The notes: generated by a model from the letters alone, not told the origin. Positions 51,998 to 60,825 are shown, numbered from the stretch's first letter. The stretch is 64,000 nucleotides of DNA from Caulobacter sp. 602-1 (GCF_003931565.1 NZ_RRYI01000002.1:861203-925202), one strand, 5' to 3'. Numbers and translations: made by a program.

Positions 51998-53151
51998 CCT
52001 TGAGCGGCGGCCTGACCCGGCCCGGCGAACGCGACCGGCCGATCATCAAGTTCATGGAGGTCGACTGGACCTTCTGCCTGGTGCTGGCGATGATCGCCGG
52101 CGTCGGCGGCCTGATGCTGTTCTCGATCGCCGGGGCCTCGTGGGAGCCTTGGGCCGACAAGCACCTGCTGCGCTTCGGCGTCTATTTCATCATCATGATC
52201 GCCCTGGCCATGTGCGACCTGCGCTGGTGGTTCGCCGCGGCCTATCCGATCTACGGCGTAGGCCTCGTCCTGCTGGTGGCCGTGGACCTGGTCGGCGACA
52301 TCTCGCTGGGCGCCCAGCGTTGGCTGCAGTTGGGGCCGCTGCGCTTCCAGCCGTCCGAGGTTATGAAGATCGGTCTCGTGCTGGCGCTCGCCCGATACTA
52401 CCACGGCCTGTCGTCGGACAGCGCCCGGCTGTCCTGGCGCCTGCTGATCCCGGCCGCGATGATCGGCGTGCCGTTCCTGCTGGTCGCCAAGCAGCCCGAC
52501 CTGGGCACCGCCATCCTGATCGCCGCCACCGGCGGGGCGATCATGATGCTGGCCGGTCTGTCCTGGCGGGTGATCGCGGCCCTGGGCGCGCTGGCGGCCG
52601 TGGCCATTCCGCCGTTCATCATGTTCGGGCTGCACGACTACCAGCGCAACCGGATCCTGACCTTCCTGAACCCCGAGCAGGACCCGTCCGGCGACGGCTA
52701 CCACATTCTGCAGTCCAAGATCGCCCTGGGCTCTGGCGGCTTGCTGGGCAAGGGCTTTGGCCTCGGCTCGCAGAGCCAGCTGAACTTCCTGCCCGAGAAG
52801 CAGACCGACTTCATCTTCGCCACCCTGGCCGAGGAGTTCGGCTTCGTCGGCTGTTTCGGCGTGCTGTTCCTGTACGGGGCCGTGATCTTCATGGCCCTGC
52901 GGATCGCCTCGATCAGCCACAGCCACTTCGGACGCCTGGCCGCGGCCGGGGTGACGGCGACCTTCTCGCTGTATGTGCTGATCAACGGCGCCATGGTCAT
53001 GGGCCTGGCCCCCGTCGTCGGCGTGCCGATGCCGATGCTGTCCTACGGCGGCACCGTCATGCTGACGGTCATGGTCGGCTTCGGCCTGGTGCAGGCCGTG
53101 CGCGTGCACCGCTATACGGAAGTGACCAGCGGCAAGGGCTCGTTGATGTAG
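51994..53151 (+). CDS. rodA: Rod shape-determining protein RodA (SEDS glycosyltransferase)
   Basis: 385 residues with ten membrane helices. SEDS motifs: GAQRWLQLGPLRFQPSEVMKIGLVLALARYYH with the catalytic-region Asp further on (KQPDLGTAILIAATG), NFLPEKQTDFIFATLAEEFGFVG, and the C-terminal GVPMPMLSYGGT. RodA polymerises glycan strands and pairs with PBP2. It is last in the mre operon; a 9-bp hairpin follows immediately. Confidence 0.97.
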   Translation: MTLSGGLTRPGERDRPIIKFMEVDWTFCLVLAMIAGVGGLMLFSIAGASWEPWADKHLLRFGVYFIIMIALAMCDLRWWFAAAYPIYGVGLVLLVAVDLVGDISLGAQRWLQLGPLRFQPSEVMKIGLVLALARYYHGLSSDSARLSWRLLIPAAMIGVPFLLVAKQPDLGTAILIAATGGAIMMLAGLSWRVIAALGALAAVAIPPFIMFGLHDYQRNRILTFLNPEQDPSGDGYHILQSKIALGSGGLLGKGFGLGSQSQLNFLPEKQTDFIFATLAEEFGFVGCFGVLFLYGAVIFMALRIASISHSHFGRLAAAGVTATFSLYVLINGAMVMGLAPVVGVPMPMLSYGGTVMLTVMVGFGLVQAVRVHRYTEVTSGKGSLM

Positions 53152-53157
53152 GGTCGG

Positions 53158-53178
53158 GCTGGTCTCTAGGAGACCAGC
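53158..53178. terminator. Hairpin at the rodA/proline iminopeptidase convergence
   Basis: GCTGGTCTC (53158-53166) pairs perfectly with GAGACCAGC (53170-53178), loop TAG. It spans the stop of the minus-strand gene. No T-run. Confidence 0.55.
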
Positions 53179-54155
53179 GCCGCCTCCGTCGCCCGGATCA
53201 GCCCGTCGATCACGCCGGGCTCGGTCGAGGCGTGCCCCGCGTCCCAGACGATGTCGAAGCGCGCCTCGGGCCAGGCCTTGTGCAGCTTCCAGGCGCTGTC
53301 CAGCGGGGTGACCACGTCGAAGCGGCCTTGGACGATCCAGCCGGGGATGTTTCGGATCTTGTCGATGTTCTTCAGGATCCAGCCGTCGTGATCGAAGAAG
53401 CCCTTGTTGGTGAAGAAGTGGCACTCGATCCGCGCGAAGGCGATCGCGAAGTCCTCTTCGTTGAACTTGGGCGGACGAGCGTCGGGGCCGCGTAGGGAGA
53501 TGGTGTCGCCTTCCCACTGGCTCCAGGCGGCGGCGGCTTCCAGCTGCACGCGGCGGTCCTGGGCGGTGAGGCGGCGGTGATAGGCGGCCATCAGGTCGCC
53601 GCGCTCCTCCTCGGGGATCGGCGCCAGGAACCGCTCCCAGGCGTCCGGGAACAGCATCGAGGCGCCGTCCTGGTAGAACCAGCCCAGTTCGCGCTCGGTC
53701 AGCAGGAAGATGCCGCGCAAGACCAGGCCGGCGACGCGGTCGGGGTGCTTGATGGCGTAGGCCAGGGCCAGGGTCGAACCCCAAGAGCCGCCGAACACGG
53801 TCCATTTCTCGACGCCCAGGTGCTCGCGCAGCCGCTCGATGTCCTCGACGAGGCTCCAGGTGGTGTTGTCTTCCAGGCTCGCGTTCGGGCGCGACCGGCC
53901 ACAGCCGCGCTGGTCGAACAGGGTCATGCGCCATTTGGCTGGATCGAAGAACCGCCGCATGGTCGGATTGACCGCGCCGCCCGGGCCGCCGTGCAGGATC
54001 ACGCAGGGCTTGCCCCGCGGATTGCCGCATTCCTCGTAGTAGATTTCGTGGGGACCGCCGGTCGGCATCCAGCCGAACGAGAACGGTTCGACCTCGCGAA
54101 AGAGGCCGCGACGGCCAACGGAACTCATGGCGGCGGCGGAAGCGTTACGATCCAT
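53166..54155 (-). CDS. pip: Proline iminopeptidase (S33)
   Basis: 329 residues, alpha/beta hydrolase. The family motifs are HGGPGGA (oxyanion hole), FDQRGCGRSRP, and nucleophile GGSWGSTLALAY; then the acid in QGRFDVVTP and His in WDAGHAS. It releases N-terminal proline from peptides in the cytosol. ATG 54155 (MDRNASAAAM) gives an extra 15-20 residues over many relatives; MSSVGRRG at 54128 is an alternative. It is convergent with rodA. Confidence 0.94.
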   Translation of the reverse strand: MDRNASAAAMSSVGRRGLFREVEPFSFGWMPTGGPHEIYYEECGNPRGKPCVILHGGPGGAVNPTMRRFFDPAKWRMTLFDQRGCGRSRPNASLEDNTTWSLVEDIERLREHLGVEKWTVFGGSWGSTLALAYAIKHPDRVAGLVLRGIFLLTERELGWFYQDGASMLFPDAWERFLAPIPEEERGDLMAAYHRRLTAQDRRVQLEAAAAWSQWEGDTISLRGPDARPPKFNEEDFAIAFARIECHFFTNKGFFDHDGWILKNIDKIRNIPGWIVQGRFDVVTPLDSAWKLHKAWPEARFDIVWDAGHASTEPGVIDGLIRATEAALVS

Positions 54156-54203
54156 GAAACGAGCCTAACGTGTTTTTCCGCCGGCTGTGAACGGAGGAAA
54201 GCA

Positions 54204-54255
54204 AAAGGCCTGCCCGATCGCGGGGATTTTCCTCGTGTCGGAAAAGCAGGCCTTT
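54204..54255. promoter_or_regulatory. Long nested hairpin between divergent genes
   Basis: AAAGGCCTGC (54204-54213) pairs perfectly with GCAGGCCTTT (54246-54255). Inside, CCGA/TCGG and CGGGGA/TCCTCG (around TTT) extend the fold. It lies between the pip start and the following plus-strand gene, so it is not needed as a terminator for either. Confidence 0.5.
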
Positions 54256-54333
54256 CGTCAAAGAAACACACGGGTCTGCTTCGGCGGACCCTTGAGGTTT
54301 TCGCCCTTCATCCGGTTCTGTATGTTGCCCGCC

Positions 54334-54594
54334 ATGACTCAGCCCGCGCCCGAAGACTATTCCGACGACGAGCTGCTCGCGATGCTGAACCCGGCGCAGC
54401 AGGCGGAACTGGATCGGCAGATCGGCGAGATGTTCGGGGCCGAGGGCGTCGACCGCGCCGAGGCGCTGTTCGCCATGGCCAGCGTCTACAGCCTGCGCGC
54501 GGGTGAGCGTGACGAGGTCTCGGCCCTGGCCATGCTGCAACTGGCCGCCGCCATGCGTCGCCGGGCGGACCAGATGATCGCGGCCAGGAACTAG
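54334..54594 (+). CDS. Hypothetical small protein, 86 aa
   Basis: Not recognised. It is acidic and helical, with no signal peptide: MTQPAPEDYSDDELLAMLNPAQQAELDRQIGEMFGAEG followed by RAEALFAMASVYSLRAGERDEVSALAMLQLAAAMRRRADQMIAARN. Two short amphipathic helix pairs may give a TPR-like hairpin. A start four codons upstream is also possible. It overlaps the stop of the opposite epoxide hydrolase-like gene by four bases. Confidence 0.7.
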   Translation: MTQPAPEDYSDDELLAMLNPAQQAELDRQIGEMFGAEGVDRAEALFAMASVYSLRAGERDEVSALAMLQLAAAMRRRADQMIAARN

Positions 54595-55574
54595 AGCGGG
54601 AAGCGGCGGTCCAGCCAGTCCAGGATCGCCGCGTTCACCTCGGCGGGTTTCTCCTGCTGGGTCCAGTGGCCGCTGCCTTCGATCAGCACCTTCTCCAGGT
54701 CCGAGATCTGCTCGCCCATGCGGTCGGCCATGGCCGGCGGCAGGACGACATCCAGCTCGGCCATGATCATCAGGCAAGGGACGCCGTCGATCCGGCGCGG
54801 CAGGGTCTCGGCCTTCTCCCAGTTGCGGGTGAAGTTGCGATACCAGTTGATGCCGCCGGTGAAGCCGGTGCGCTTGAAGGCGTCGACGAAGAAGGCCAGT
54901 TCGTCGGGCTCCAGGAACTGGTTGTCGTCGGTCGCCGGGTCGTAGTGGAGCAGGGCGTCCTGCAGGGCCAGGCTGCGGCGTTCGGCCGGGCGGCCCAGGA
55001 ACTCGTCCTGCGAGCTCTTGGGCTTGCGCATGAAGAAGCGGATCGTCCGTTCCGGATCCGCGCCCAGGCGCGCGTCGGCCTCGCCCGGCTTCTGGAAGTG
55101 GACGATGTACATGTCCTCGCCATAGGCGTTGCGGAACATCTCGATCGGATCCAGCGGCAGGCGCGGGGTGAAGGGGGTGTTGAGGCCGATGATCCCGGCC
55201 ACGCGGTCGGGATGCAGCAGCGGCATCTGCCAGACGATGATGCCGCCCCAGTCGTGGCCGACGAAGATCGCCTTTTCCACGCCCAGGTGGTCCAGCAGCC
55301 CGACCAGGTCGCCGGTCAGGTGGTCCATGTCATAGGCCTCGACCGCCTCGGGACCGGGGGTGAGGCCATAGCCGCGCTGGTCGGGGGCGATCACCCAGCG
55401 GCCGGCGGCGGCCAGGGCGGCGATCTGGTGGCGCCAGGAGAAGGCCAGCTCCGGAAAGCCGTGGCAGAAGACGACCGGAACGCCTTGGCGCGGACCGGCC
55501 TCGTAATAGGCCATGCGGATGCCGTTGACGTCGGCGTACTGGGGTTCGGGCAGGCCCGGATTCTTGACCGTCAT
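54591..55574 (-). CDS. Alpha/beta hydrolase, epoxide hydrolase-like
   Basis: 327 residues. The oxyanion motif CHGFPELAFSWRHQ, APDQRGYG and the nucleophile region VGHDWGGIIVWQ (Asp in place of Ser) are those of soluble epoxide hydrolases and related dehalogenases; the His is in EGSGHWTQQEKP. The cap domain spans about 135-240, with tyrosines available for epoxide activation. Substrate unknown. ATG 55574 has GGGAGGA upstream. The reading frame remains open upstream by chance for more than a kilobase but that part is not coding. Confidence 0.9.
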   Translation of the reverse strand: MTVKNPGLPEPQYADVNGIRMAYYEAGPRQGVPVVFCHGFPELAFSWRHQIAALAAAGRWVIAPDQRGYGLTPGPEAVEAYDMDHLTGDLVGLLDHLGVEKAIFVGHDWGGIIVWQMPLLHPDRVAGIIGLNTPFTPRLPLDPIEMFRNAYGEDMYIVHFQKPGEADARLGADPERTIRFFMRKPKSSQDEFLGRPAERRSLALQDALLHYDPATDDNQFLEPDELAFFVDAFKRTGFTGGINWYRNFTRNWEKAETLPRRIDGVPCLMIMAELDVVLPPAMADRMGEQISDLEKVLIEGSGHWTQQEKPAEVNAAILDWLDRRFPL

Positions 55575-55688
55575 GACCGCTCGTCCTCCCGCGTTTCTAG
55601 GTGATTGCCGTTCACCCTGGAGCCCGTCGCGATCCCCGGCAAGCGGCATTTCTGGTTTCCGTAGGGTCGAACGGGCGTAAAAGGCCGC

Positions 55689-56906
55689 ATGACCGACACG
55701 ACTTCGCCGCCCGCCGCCGTTCCGTGGCGTCTCGTCCTGCTGCTGGGCGCGCTGACGGCCTTCGCGCCGATGTCGATCGACATGTACCTGTCCAGCCTGC
55801 CCGAGATCGGTCGCACCCTGTCGGCGCGGCCGGATCAGACCCAGGCCACGCTGGCGGCCTTCTTCGCGGGCATGGCCATCGGTCAGTTCATCTATGGCCC
55901 CCTGTCCGATCGTCTGGGGCGGCGCGGACCCCTGCTGACCGGGATCGGCGTCTATATCATCGCGTCGCTGGCCTGCGCCCTGGCGCCCAACATCCACGCC
56001 CTGATCGGCGCTCGCTTCGTCCAGGCCCTGGGGGGATGCGCTGGAGCGGTGGTGGCGCGCGCGGTGGTGCGCGATCGCTTTGGTCACACCGACACCGCCC
56101 GGGTGCTGTCGCTGATGATGCTGATCATGGGGCTGGCGCCGGTCCTGGCGCCGCAGCTGGGAGGCGTGATCCAGGCGTTCGCCGGCTGGCGAGTGGTGTT
56201 CTGGGTCCAGGTCGGCTTCGGCCTCGCCGTCGGGGCCTGGGTGCTGGCGAGCCTGAAGGAATCCCGTTCGGCCGAGACCCTGGCCCAGGCGCGGTCGGAG
56301 AACCCGCTGAAGGCCTATGTCGCCCTCCTGGGCCTGCGTCGGCTGGTCGGCTACGCCTTGGCCGGCGCGCTGAACGGGGCGGTGTTGTTCACCTACATCT
56401 CCGGCGCGCCGGACCTGGTGATGGGGACCTATGGCCACACGCCGCTGGTCTTCAACCTGATCTTCGCCTTCAACGCCGTCGGCATCATCGGCGCCAGCCA
56501 GGTCAATCGCCTGCTGCTGCGGCGCAACCTGCCGGACGAGGTGCTGAGCAAGGCCAGCATCGCGTCGATCGCCGCGGCCTTCCTGCTGACCCTGGCGGCC
56601 TGGACCGGCTGGGGCGGCCAGTGGACCGTGCTGCCGCTGCTGTTCGCCTCGCTGTCGCTGTACGGCCTGATGGGCGGCAACACCATGGCCGGGGCGCTCA
56701 GCGTCGACCCGCGCCGCGCCGGCTCGATCTCGGCCCTGATGGGCTCGGCCTCGTTCGGGGCCGGGGCCCTGGCCTCGTGGGCCGGCGGCCTGCTGCACGA
56801 CGGCACGGCGCGTCCGGTGGCCGGGGTGATGTTCGCCTGCTTGGTCGGCTCGGCCCTGGCGATCTTCTTCCTGGCCCTGCCGGGCGCGAGGAAGGCTCAG
56901 GCCTGA
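55689..56906 (+). CDS. Bcr/CflA-family drug resistance transporter (MFS)
   Basis: 405 residues with twelve membrane helices. The N-terminus (LLGALTAFAPMSIDMYLSSLPEIGRTL) and the motif GMAIGQFIYGPLSDRLGRRGPLL (MFS motif A) with GGCAGAVVARAVVRDRF are the Bcr/CflA signatures. Such pumps export bicyclomycin, sulfonamides or other compounds. It is convergent with the DUF423 gene, overlapping by ten bases. Confidence 0.93.
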   Translation: MTDTTSPPAAVPWRLVLLLGALTAFAPMSIDMYLSSLPEIGRTLSARPDQTQATLAAFFAGMAIGQFIYGPLSDRLGRRGPLLTGIGVYIIASLACALAPNIHALIGARFVQALGGCAGAVVARAVVRDRFGHTDTARVLSLMMLIMGLAPVLAPQLGGVIQAFAGWRVVFWVQVGFGLAVGAWVLASLKESRSAETLAQARSENPLKAYVALLGLRRLVGYALAGALNGAVLFTYISGAPDLVMGTYGHTPLVFNLIFAFNAVGIIGASQVNRLLLRRNLPDEVLSKASIASIAAAFLLTLAAWTGWGGQWTVLPLLFASLSLYGLMGGNTMAGALSVDPRRAGSISALMGSASFGAGALASWAGGLLHDGTARPVAGVMFACLVGSALAIFFLALPGARKAQA

Positions 56907-57277
56907 TTGGGCATCGAGAAGCCGCGCCAGGCCATCAGCGCCCAGGCGGCCATGAACGACAGTCCGCCGATCGGGGTGATCGCGCCCAGGATCCTCGGCG
57001 CGCCCAGGGCCATGGCGTAGAGCGAGCCCGAAAACACCAGGGTTCCAACGAAGAACAGCGCCGTGACCAGCCCCATGCCCTTGGCCCCGGCCCGATGCAG
57101 GGCGAAGGCTCCAAACACCGCCAGGGCGTGGATCATCTGGTACTGGGCGCCGGTCTTCAGCCACTCGACGGCCTTCCAGCTGTCGACGCCATGGGCGGCG
57201 AAGGCGCCGAAGGCCACGGACAGCAGGCCGCTCAGCGCCGCCAGGGCCGTCCAGGTCCGGGGAGTCCATCCCTCCAT
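56897..57277 (-). CDS. DUF423 membrane protein
   Basis: 126 residues with four hydrophobic segments. The N-terminal SGLLSVAFGAFAAHGV and the segment TGAQYQMIHALAVFGAFAL match DUF423 (YgdD-like) proteins of unknown function, with the conserved HG and YQ.xHA motifs. GTG 57295 is a possible earlier start. It overlaps the end of the transporter gene on the other strand by ten bases. Confidence 0.9.
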   Translation of the reverse strand: MEGWTPRTWTALAALSGLLSVAFGAFAAHGVDSWKAVEWLKTGAQYQMIHALAVFGAFALHRAGAKGMGLVTALFFVGTLVFSGSLYAMALGAPRILGAITPIGGLSFMAAWALMAWRGFSMPNQA

Positions 57278-57399
57278 CGGCTTACGCTCCGTCACCGTTG
57301 CAATCGTCGAGCGCGACCTTAACGTCGTTCATCTGGACGTAAAGCGAAGCCGACTTCGTAAGCAGTCAGAGCGTTCGCGCGTCCAGAAGGGAGGACGGC

Positions 57400-58506
57400 A
57401 TGGCGCTCACCTGGGGCGACGATTACCCGATCCATCAGACGCCCGAGCCCGTGGCCTATGCCGGGACGGATCGGAACTTCTACGACCGCTACTTCTTCAA
57501 CGGCTACGCCGCTCAGGGCGACGGCTCCGACCTGTTCTTCGCCGCCGCATTCGGCGTCTATCCGCACCTCAACATCGCTGACGCGGCCTTCTGCGTGATG
57601 AAGGAGGGCAGGCAGGTCAATCTGCACGCCAGCCGCTGGCTGAAGATGGAGCGGATGGACCTGACGGTCGGGCCGATCGCCATCGAAGTCCTCGAGCCGC
57701 TGCGGCGCCTGAAGCTGACCGTGACCGCCCAGGAGCAGGGGATCGCCGCCGAGATCGTCTTCGAGGGCCGATCCTTCCCGATCGAGGAGCCGCGCTTCGT
57801 GCGTCGCAACGGACCGCGCACGCTGCTGGACTACACCCGCTTGACCCAGAACGGTCGCTACAGCGGCTGGATCGAGGTCGACGGCGTACGGACCGGCATC
57901 GACGGTTTCGTCGGCACGCGCGATCGGTCGTGGGGCGTCCGCCCCGTCGGGACGCGCGACCCGCAGGAGCTGGCGCCGCCGGTCCCGCCGCAGTTCTTCT
58001 GGCTGTGGGCGCCGTGCAACTTCGCGGATGGAAGCCTCTTCTTCCACACCAATGACGACGACCTGGGCCGGCCCTGGAACCGCCGCGCGCTCTGGCTGGA
58101 GGACGGCGGCCGGGAGGATGACTTTGGCGGCTTCGCGCGGGCGTCATGCGCTATCGAGTGGAAGAGCGGCACGCGCCACGCGGCCGCCGCGACCCTCGAT
58201 TTCGGCGCCGATGGCGCGGTGACGATCGAACCCAAGACCGAGTTCTTCATGCTGGGTCTGGGATACGGCCACCCCGTCTGGGGCCATGGCCTGAACCACG
58301 GCGCGCTGAAGGTCGAGCGCGAGGACTTCGCCGCCGCCGAGCTCGACCGAAAGATGCCGCATCTGCTGCATGTCCAGGCGCTCAGCGACGTGACCTATGT
58401 CGACGGCGCGGGAAAGACGCGGAAGGGCAGGGGCGTCTTCGAGCAGCTGGCCATCGGTCCGCACGCGACCTCGGGCTTCGCCTCGATCCTGGACATGGCG
58501 CCTTGA
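57400..58506 (+). CDS. Unknown conserved protein, hydroxyneurosporene synthase/CrtC-like fold suspected
   Basis: 368 residues with no signal peptide or membrane helix. It is Trp/Phe/Tyr-rich and looks mostly beta, with DRNFYDRYFFNGYAAQGDGSDLFFAAAFGVYPHLN, RYSGWIEVDG, GTRDRSWGVRPVG and WLWAPCNFADGSLFFHTN. The GTRDRSWG and WLW segments recall beta-barrel hydratase-type proteins (CrtC-like), but this is by eye. It heads a three-gene cluster with a phosphotransferase and a DUF6285 protein, in which the order unknown/APH/DUF6285 is tight (14 bases, then a four-base overlap). Function unknown; a terpenoid or lipid substrate is a guess. Confidence 0.75.
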   Translation: MALTWGDDYPIHQTPEPVAYAGTDRNFYDRYFFNGYAAQGDGSDLFFAAAFGVYPHLNIADAAFCVMKEGRQVNLHASRWLKMERMDLTVGPIAIEVLEPLRRLKLTVTAQEQGIAAEIVFEGRSFPIEEPRFVRRNGPRTLLDYTRLTQNGRYSGWIEVDGVRTGIDGFVGTRDRSWGVRPVGTRDPQELAPPVPPQFFWLWAPCNFADGSLFFHTNDDDLGRPWNRRALWLEDGGREDDFGGFARASCAIEWKSGTRHAAAATLDFGADGAVTIEPKTEFFMLGLGYGHPVWGHGLNHGALKVEREDFAAAELDRKMPHLLHVQALSDVTYVDGAGKTRKGRGVFEQLAIGPHATSGFASILDMAP

Positions 58507-58520
58507 GCGGCCCCCTCACG

Positions 58521-59531
58521 ATGAGTTTGGCCGAGCGCCTGGAGGCGTATCTCACCCGCATCTGGGGCCAGCCGGTCAAGGTCGCCGACCTGTCGCGCAT
58601 CCCCGGCGGAGCAAGCCGCGAGACCTATCGTTTCGCCGCCCACGTCGGCGGCGCGGTCCGGCCCCTGATCCTGCGCCGTGACCCGCCCGGCAGCCTGATC
58701 GAGACCGACCGCGGCCTGGAATACCTGGCCCTGGAGAGTTTCCACGATCGCGTGCCCGCGCCGCGTCCCGTGGCGATGGACGTCGAGGGCGCGGAACTGG
58801 AGCGGCCGTTCTTCATCATGGAGCGGATCGAGGGCGGGACGGTGGTCTCGCCGTTCACGGTCATGCCCTACGGCGCTCACGCGCGGGTGGTCGGCGAGGC
58901 GTTCTTCGACATCCTGGGCCGTATCGCCGGCGCCGATCCCGCCGACCTGCCGTTGGCGAAGGCCGCCGAGACCCCGGCGCCCGGAGACTGCTGGCGGATC
59001 GCCGTCGATCACTGGGCCGGCGTGATCGAGGCCGACGAGCAGCATCCGCAACCGATCGTCCGCGCCGCCATCCGGCTCTTGCGCCGCAAGCCGCCACCGC
59101 CGCCCAGCGCCGTGCGGGTGGTGCACGGCGACTATCGCGGCGGCAATTTCCTGCACGCCCCGGACGGCCGCATCCTGGCGGTGCTGGACTGGGAGATGGT
59201 CCATCTGGGCGACCCGCTGGAAGACCTTGCCTGGGCCATCGACCCGCTCTGGAACCCCTTCGACACGACGACCGTCGCCGCGATGATTCCGCGCGACGAG
59301 GCCCTGACCATCTGGTCGAAAGCCAGCGGCCTCGCGGTCGATGAGGCGGCCCTGGCCTGGTGGTCGTTGTTCGCCGCCGTGAAGGGCCAGGCGATCTGGA
59401 CCTCGGCGGCCAAGGAATATCGTGACGGCGGTTTCAAGGAGCCGATCCTGGCGGTGTCGGGCTGGTACACCGCCCGACGGCACGACCAGATCCTGGCCGC
59501 CGCGATGCTGCGTCTGGAGGACCTGTCATGA
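58521..59531 (+). CDS. Phosphotransferase family protein (APH/ACAD10-like)
   Basis: 336 residues with the aminoglycoside phosphotransferase/choline-kinase fold. The catalytic loop is VVHGDYRGGNFLHAPDG and the DFG-like metal site is AVLDWEMVHLGDPLEDLAWAI. The N-terminal lobe carries SRIPGGASRETYRF, the nucleotide loop, and LILRRDPPGS with the Lys-equivalent position as Arg, as in ACAD10-type members. Such proteins phosphorylate small hydroxyl compounds, often near acyl-CoA dehydrogenases. TTG 58503 is a possible earlier start. The stop overlaps the next ATG. Confidence 0.88.
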   Translation: MSLAERLEAYLTRIWGQPVKVADLSRIPGGASRETYRFAAHVGGAVRPLILRRDPPGSLIETDRGLEYLALESFHDRVPAPRPVAMDVEGAELERPFFIMERIEGGTVVSPFTVMPYGAHARVVGEAFFDILGRIAGADPADLPLAKAAETPAPGDCWRIAVDHWAGVIEADEQHPQPIVRAAIRLLRRKPPPPPSAVRVVHGDYRGGNFLHAPDGRILAVLDWEMVHLGDPLEDLAWAIDPLWNPFDTTTVAAMIPRDEALTIWSKASGLAVDEAALAWWSLFAAVKGQAIWTSAAKEYRDGGFKEPILAVSGWYTARRHDQILAAAMLRLEDLS

Positions 59532-59953
59532 CTCCAAGCCTGCCCGACATCCTGGTCGGCAACTTCATGTGCATGGCCGATCCCGGGCCGCCCGAGCAGC
59601 AGGGCGAGTTCATGGCCGGCAAGGTCGGGCTTGTGGCGCTGCTGTCGTTGCTGGCGGCTCAGGAAGCCGAGCGCGGCGTGGCGGCGCGGGTCGAGGAGAA
59701 CGCCCTGATCCGCGCGACCCTGACCGAGGCGGCGGCCGACTATGGGCTGGACGTCGCGGGTCTTCCGTTCACGGAGGAGGTGACCGTCTCGTCGCTCGAC
59801 CGTGTCAACGCGGCGCTGCGGACGGCGCTGATCGGCCTGCACGAGGCGGTCGAGGCGCGGGACGACACGGTCCGCCACCACGCGATCCTGCGGCTCTATG
59901 TCAGGATGGCCGACCTTCGACGGCTGGATCTGCCGCCCCTGCCGGCGCGCTGA
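59528..59953 (+). CDS. DUF6285-type protein
   Basis: 141 residues, mostly helical, no signal peptide. SLPDILVGNFMCMADPGPPEQQGEFMAGKVGLVALLSLLAAQEAERGVAARVEENALIRATL resembles the DUF6285 pattern, which in other genomes sits directly after an APH-type phosphotransferase. The family assignment rests on this context and composition. It starts in the phosphotransferase stop (ATGA). It ends 14 bases before the stop of convergent TerC. Confidence 0.75.
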   Translation: MTPSLPDILVGNFMCMADPGPPEQQGEFMAGKVGLVALLSLLAAQEAERGVAARVEENALIRATLTEAAADYGLDVAGLPFTEEVTVSSLDRVNAALRTALIGLHEAVEARDDTVRHHAILRLYVRMADLRRLDLPPLPAR

Positions 59954-59967
59954 CCGTGATTCTCGCC

Positions 59968-60705
59968 CTATTTGTGCTTGTTGTGCTGGGCCAGCTCGTC
60001 CGGCTTGATGTCTAGCGGCGCCGGGGCGGCGGCGTTGTAGGCGGCCGTCTGGTTCAGGTCCATGACCACGCTGCGGTGGCCTTCCCAGATCATGTGCACG
60101 GCGACGTAGAGCACGATCGCCAGGCCGATGAAGCCGATCCAGCGGTGCTTGTGCAGCAGGTTGGCGATAGCGCTGGCGGCCAGGCCCATCAGGGCGATCG
60201 ACAGCAGCAGGCCGAAGATCAGGATGCCGGGGTGTTCGCGCGCCGCGCCGGCCACGGCCAGCACGTTGTCCAGCGACATCGAGACGTCGGCGATCAGGAC
60301 CTGCAGGAAAGCCTGCTTGAACGACTTGGGCTGGCGGGCGACGCGCGGCTCGGTGTTCGGATCGCCATCGACGCAGGCCATGGCGTCGGCCTCGGCCGCC
60401 TGCTCGCGCAGCTCGCGCCACATCTTCCAGCAGACCCACAGCAACAGGAAGCCGCCGGCCAGCAGCAGGCCGATGACGCCCAGCAGCCAGGTGGTGATCA
60501 GGGCGAAGGTGATGCGAAGAACAACCGCCGCGCCCAGGCCATACAATATGACCTTCTTGCGCTCCTTGGCGGGTAGGCCGCCTGCGGCCAGGCCCACGGC
60601 CACGGCGTTGTCACCGGCCAGGACCAGGTCGATCATCAGCACTTGCAGCAAGGCGGTCAGCGGGCCTTGCAGGCCGCCCAGATGGGCCGTCAGCGTTTCG
60701 AACAT
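59968..60705 (-). CDS. TerC/YjbE-family integral membrane protein
   Basis: 245 residues with seven or more membrane helices. The two TerC half-motifs are visible: LMIDLVLAGDNAVAVGLAAGGLP and LQVLIADVSMSLDNVLAVAGAAREHP, each with a membrane Asp-Asn pair. The family exports metal ions such as manganese or takes part in tellurite and metal stress. A yybP-ykoY manganese riboswitch was sought upstream and not seen. A C-terminal His/Lys end (HNKHK) is present. It lies downstream of the His-rich lipoprotein gene on the same strand, separated by a hairpin. Confidence 0.9.
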   Translation of the reverse strand: MFETLTAHLGGLQGPLTALLQVLMIDLVLAGDNAVAVGLAAGGLPAKERKKVILYGLGAAVVLRITFALITTWLLGVIGLLLAGGFLLLWVCWKMWRELREQAAEADAMACVDGDPNTEPRVARQPKSFKQAFLQVLIADVSMSLDNVLAVAGAAREHPGILIFGLLLSIALMGLAASAIANLLHKHRWIGFIGLAIVLYVAVHMIWEGHRSVVMDLNQTAAYNAAAPAPLDIKPDELAQHNKHK

Positions 60706-60776
60706 GTATCCTCAATGCGGCGACGCGCGCGGGGATGCAAGGCGCAAAAGGGAGCTGTCGACCGCAAATGCGACAA

Positions 60777-60801
60777 CGCCCCGGACCGTCGATCCGGGGC
60801 G
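60777..60801. terminator. Hairpin between the His-rich protein gene and TerC
   Basis: CGCCCCGGA (60777-60785) pairs perfectly with TCCGGGGCG (60793-60801). It sits in the 120-base gap between the stop of the His-rich gene (minus) and the TerC start, and on the plus strand is followed by TCGCCTTTTCG. Confidence 0.6.
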
Positions 60802-60825
60802 TCGCCTTTTCGTTCCGCGCTGGCC

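Noticed and set aside
54591..57269. A 892-codon open frame on the minus strand, apparently fusing the epoxide hydrolase-like gene with an upstream Arg/Gln/Gly-rich protein.
   Set aside because: The part upstream of 55574 lies over the transporter and DUF423 genes in another frame, has no family motif, and is a composition artefact of GC-rich DNA. The hydrolase starts at 55574 with its own ribosome binding site.
60706..60825. A yybP-ykoY manganese riboswitch before the TerC gene.
   Set aside because: The conserved core sequences are not visible; the gap contains only a terminator-like hairpin.
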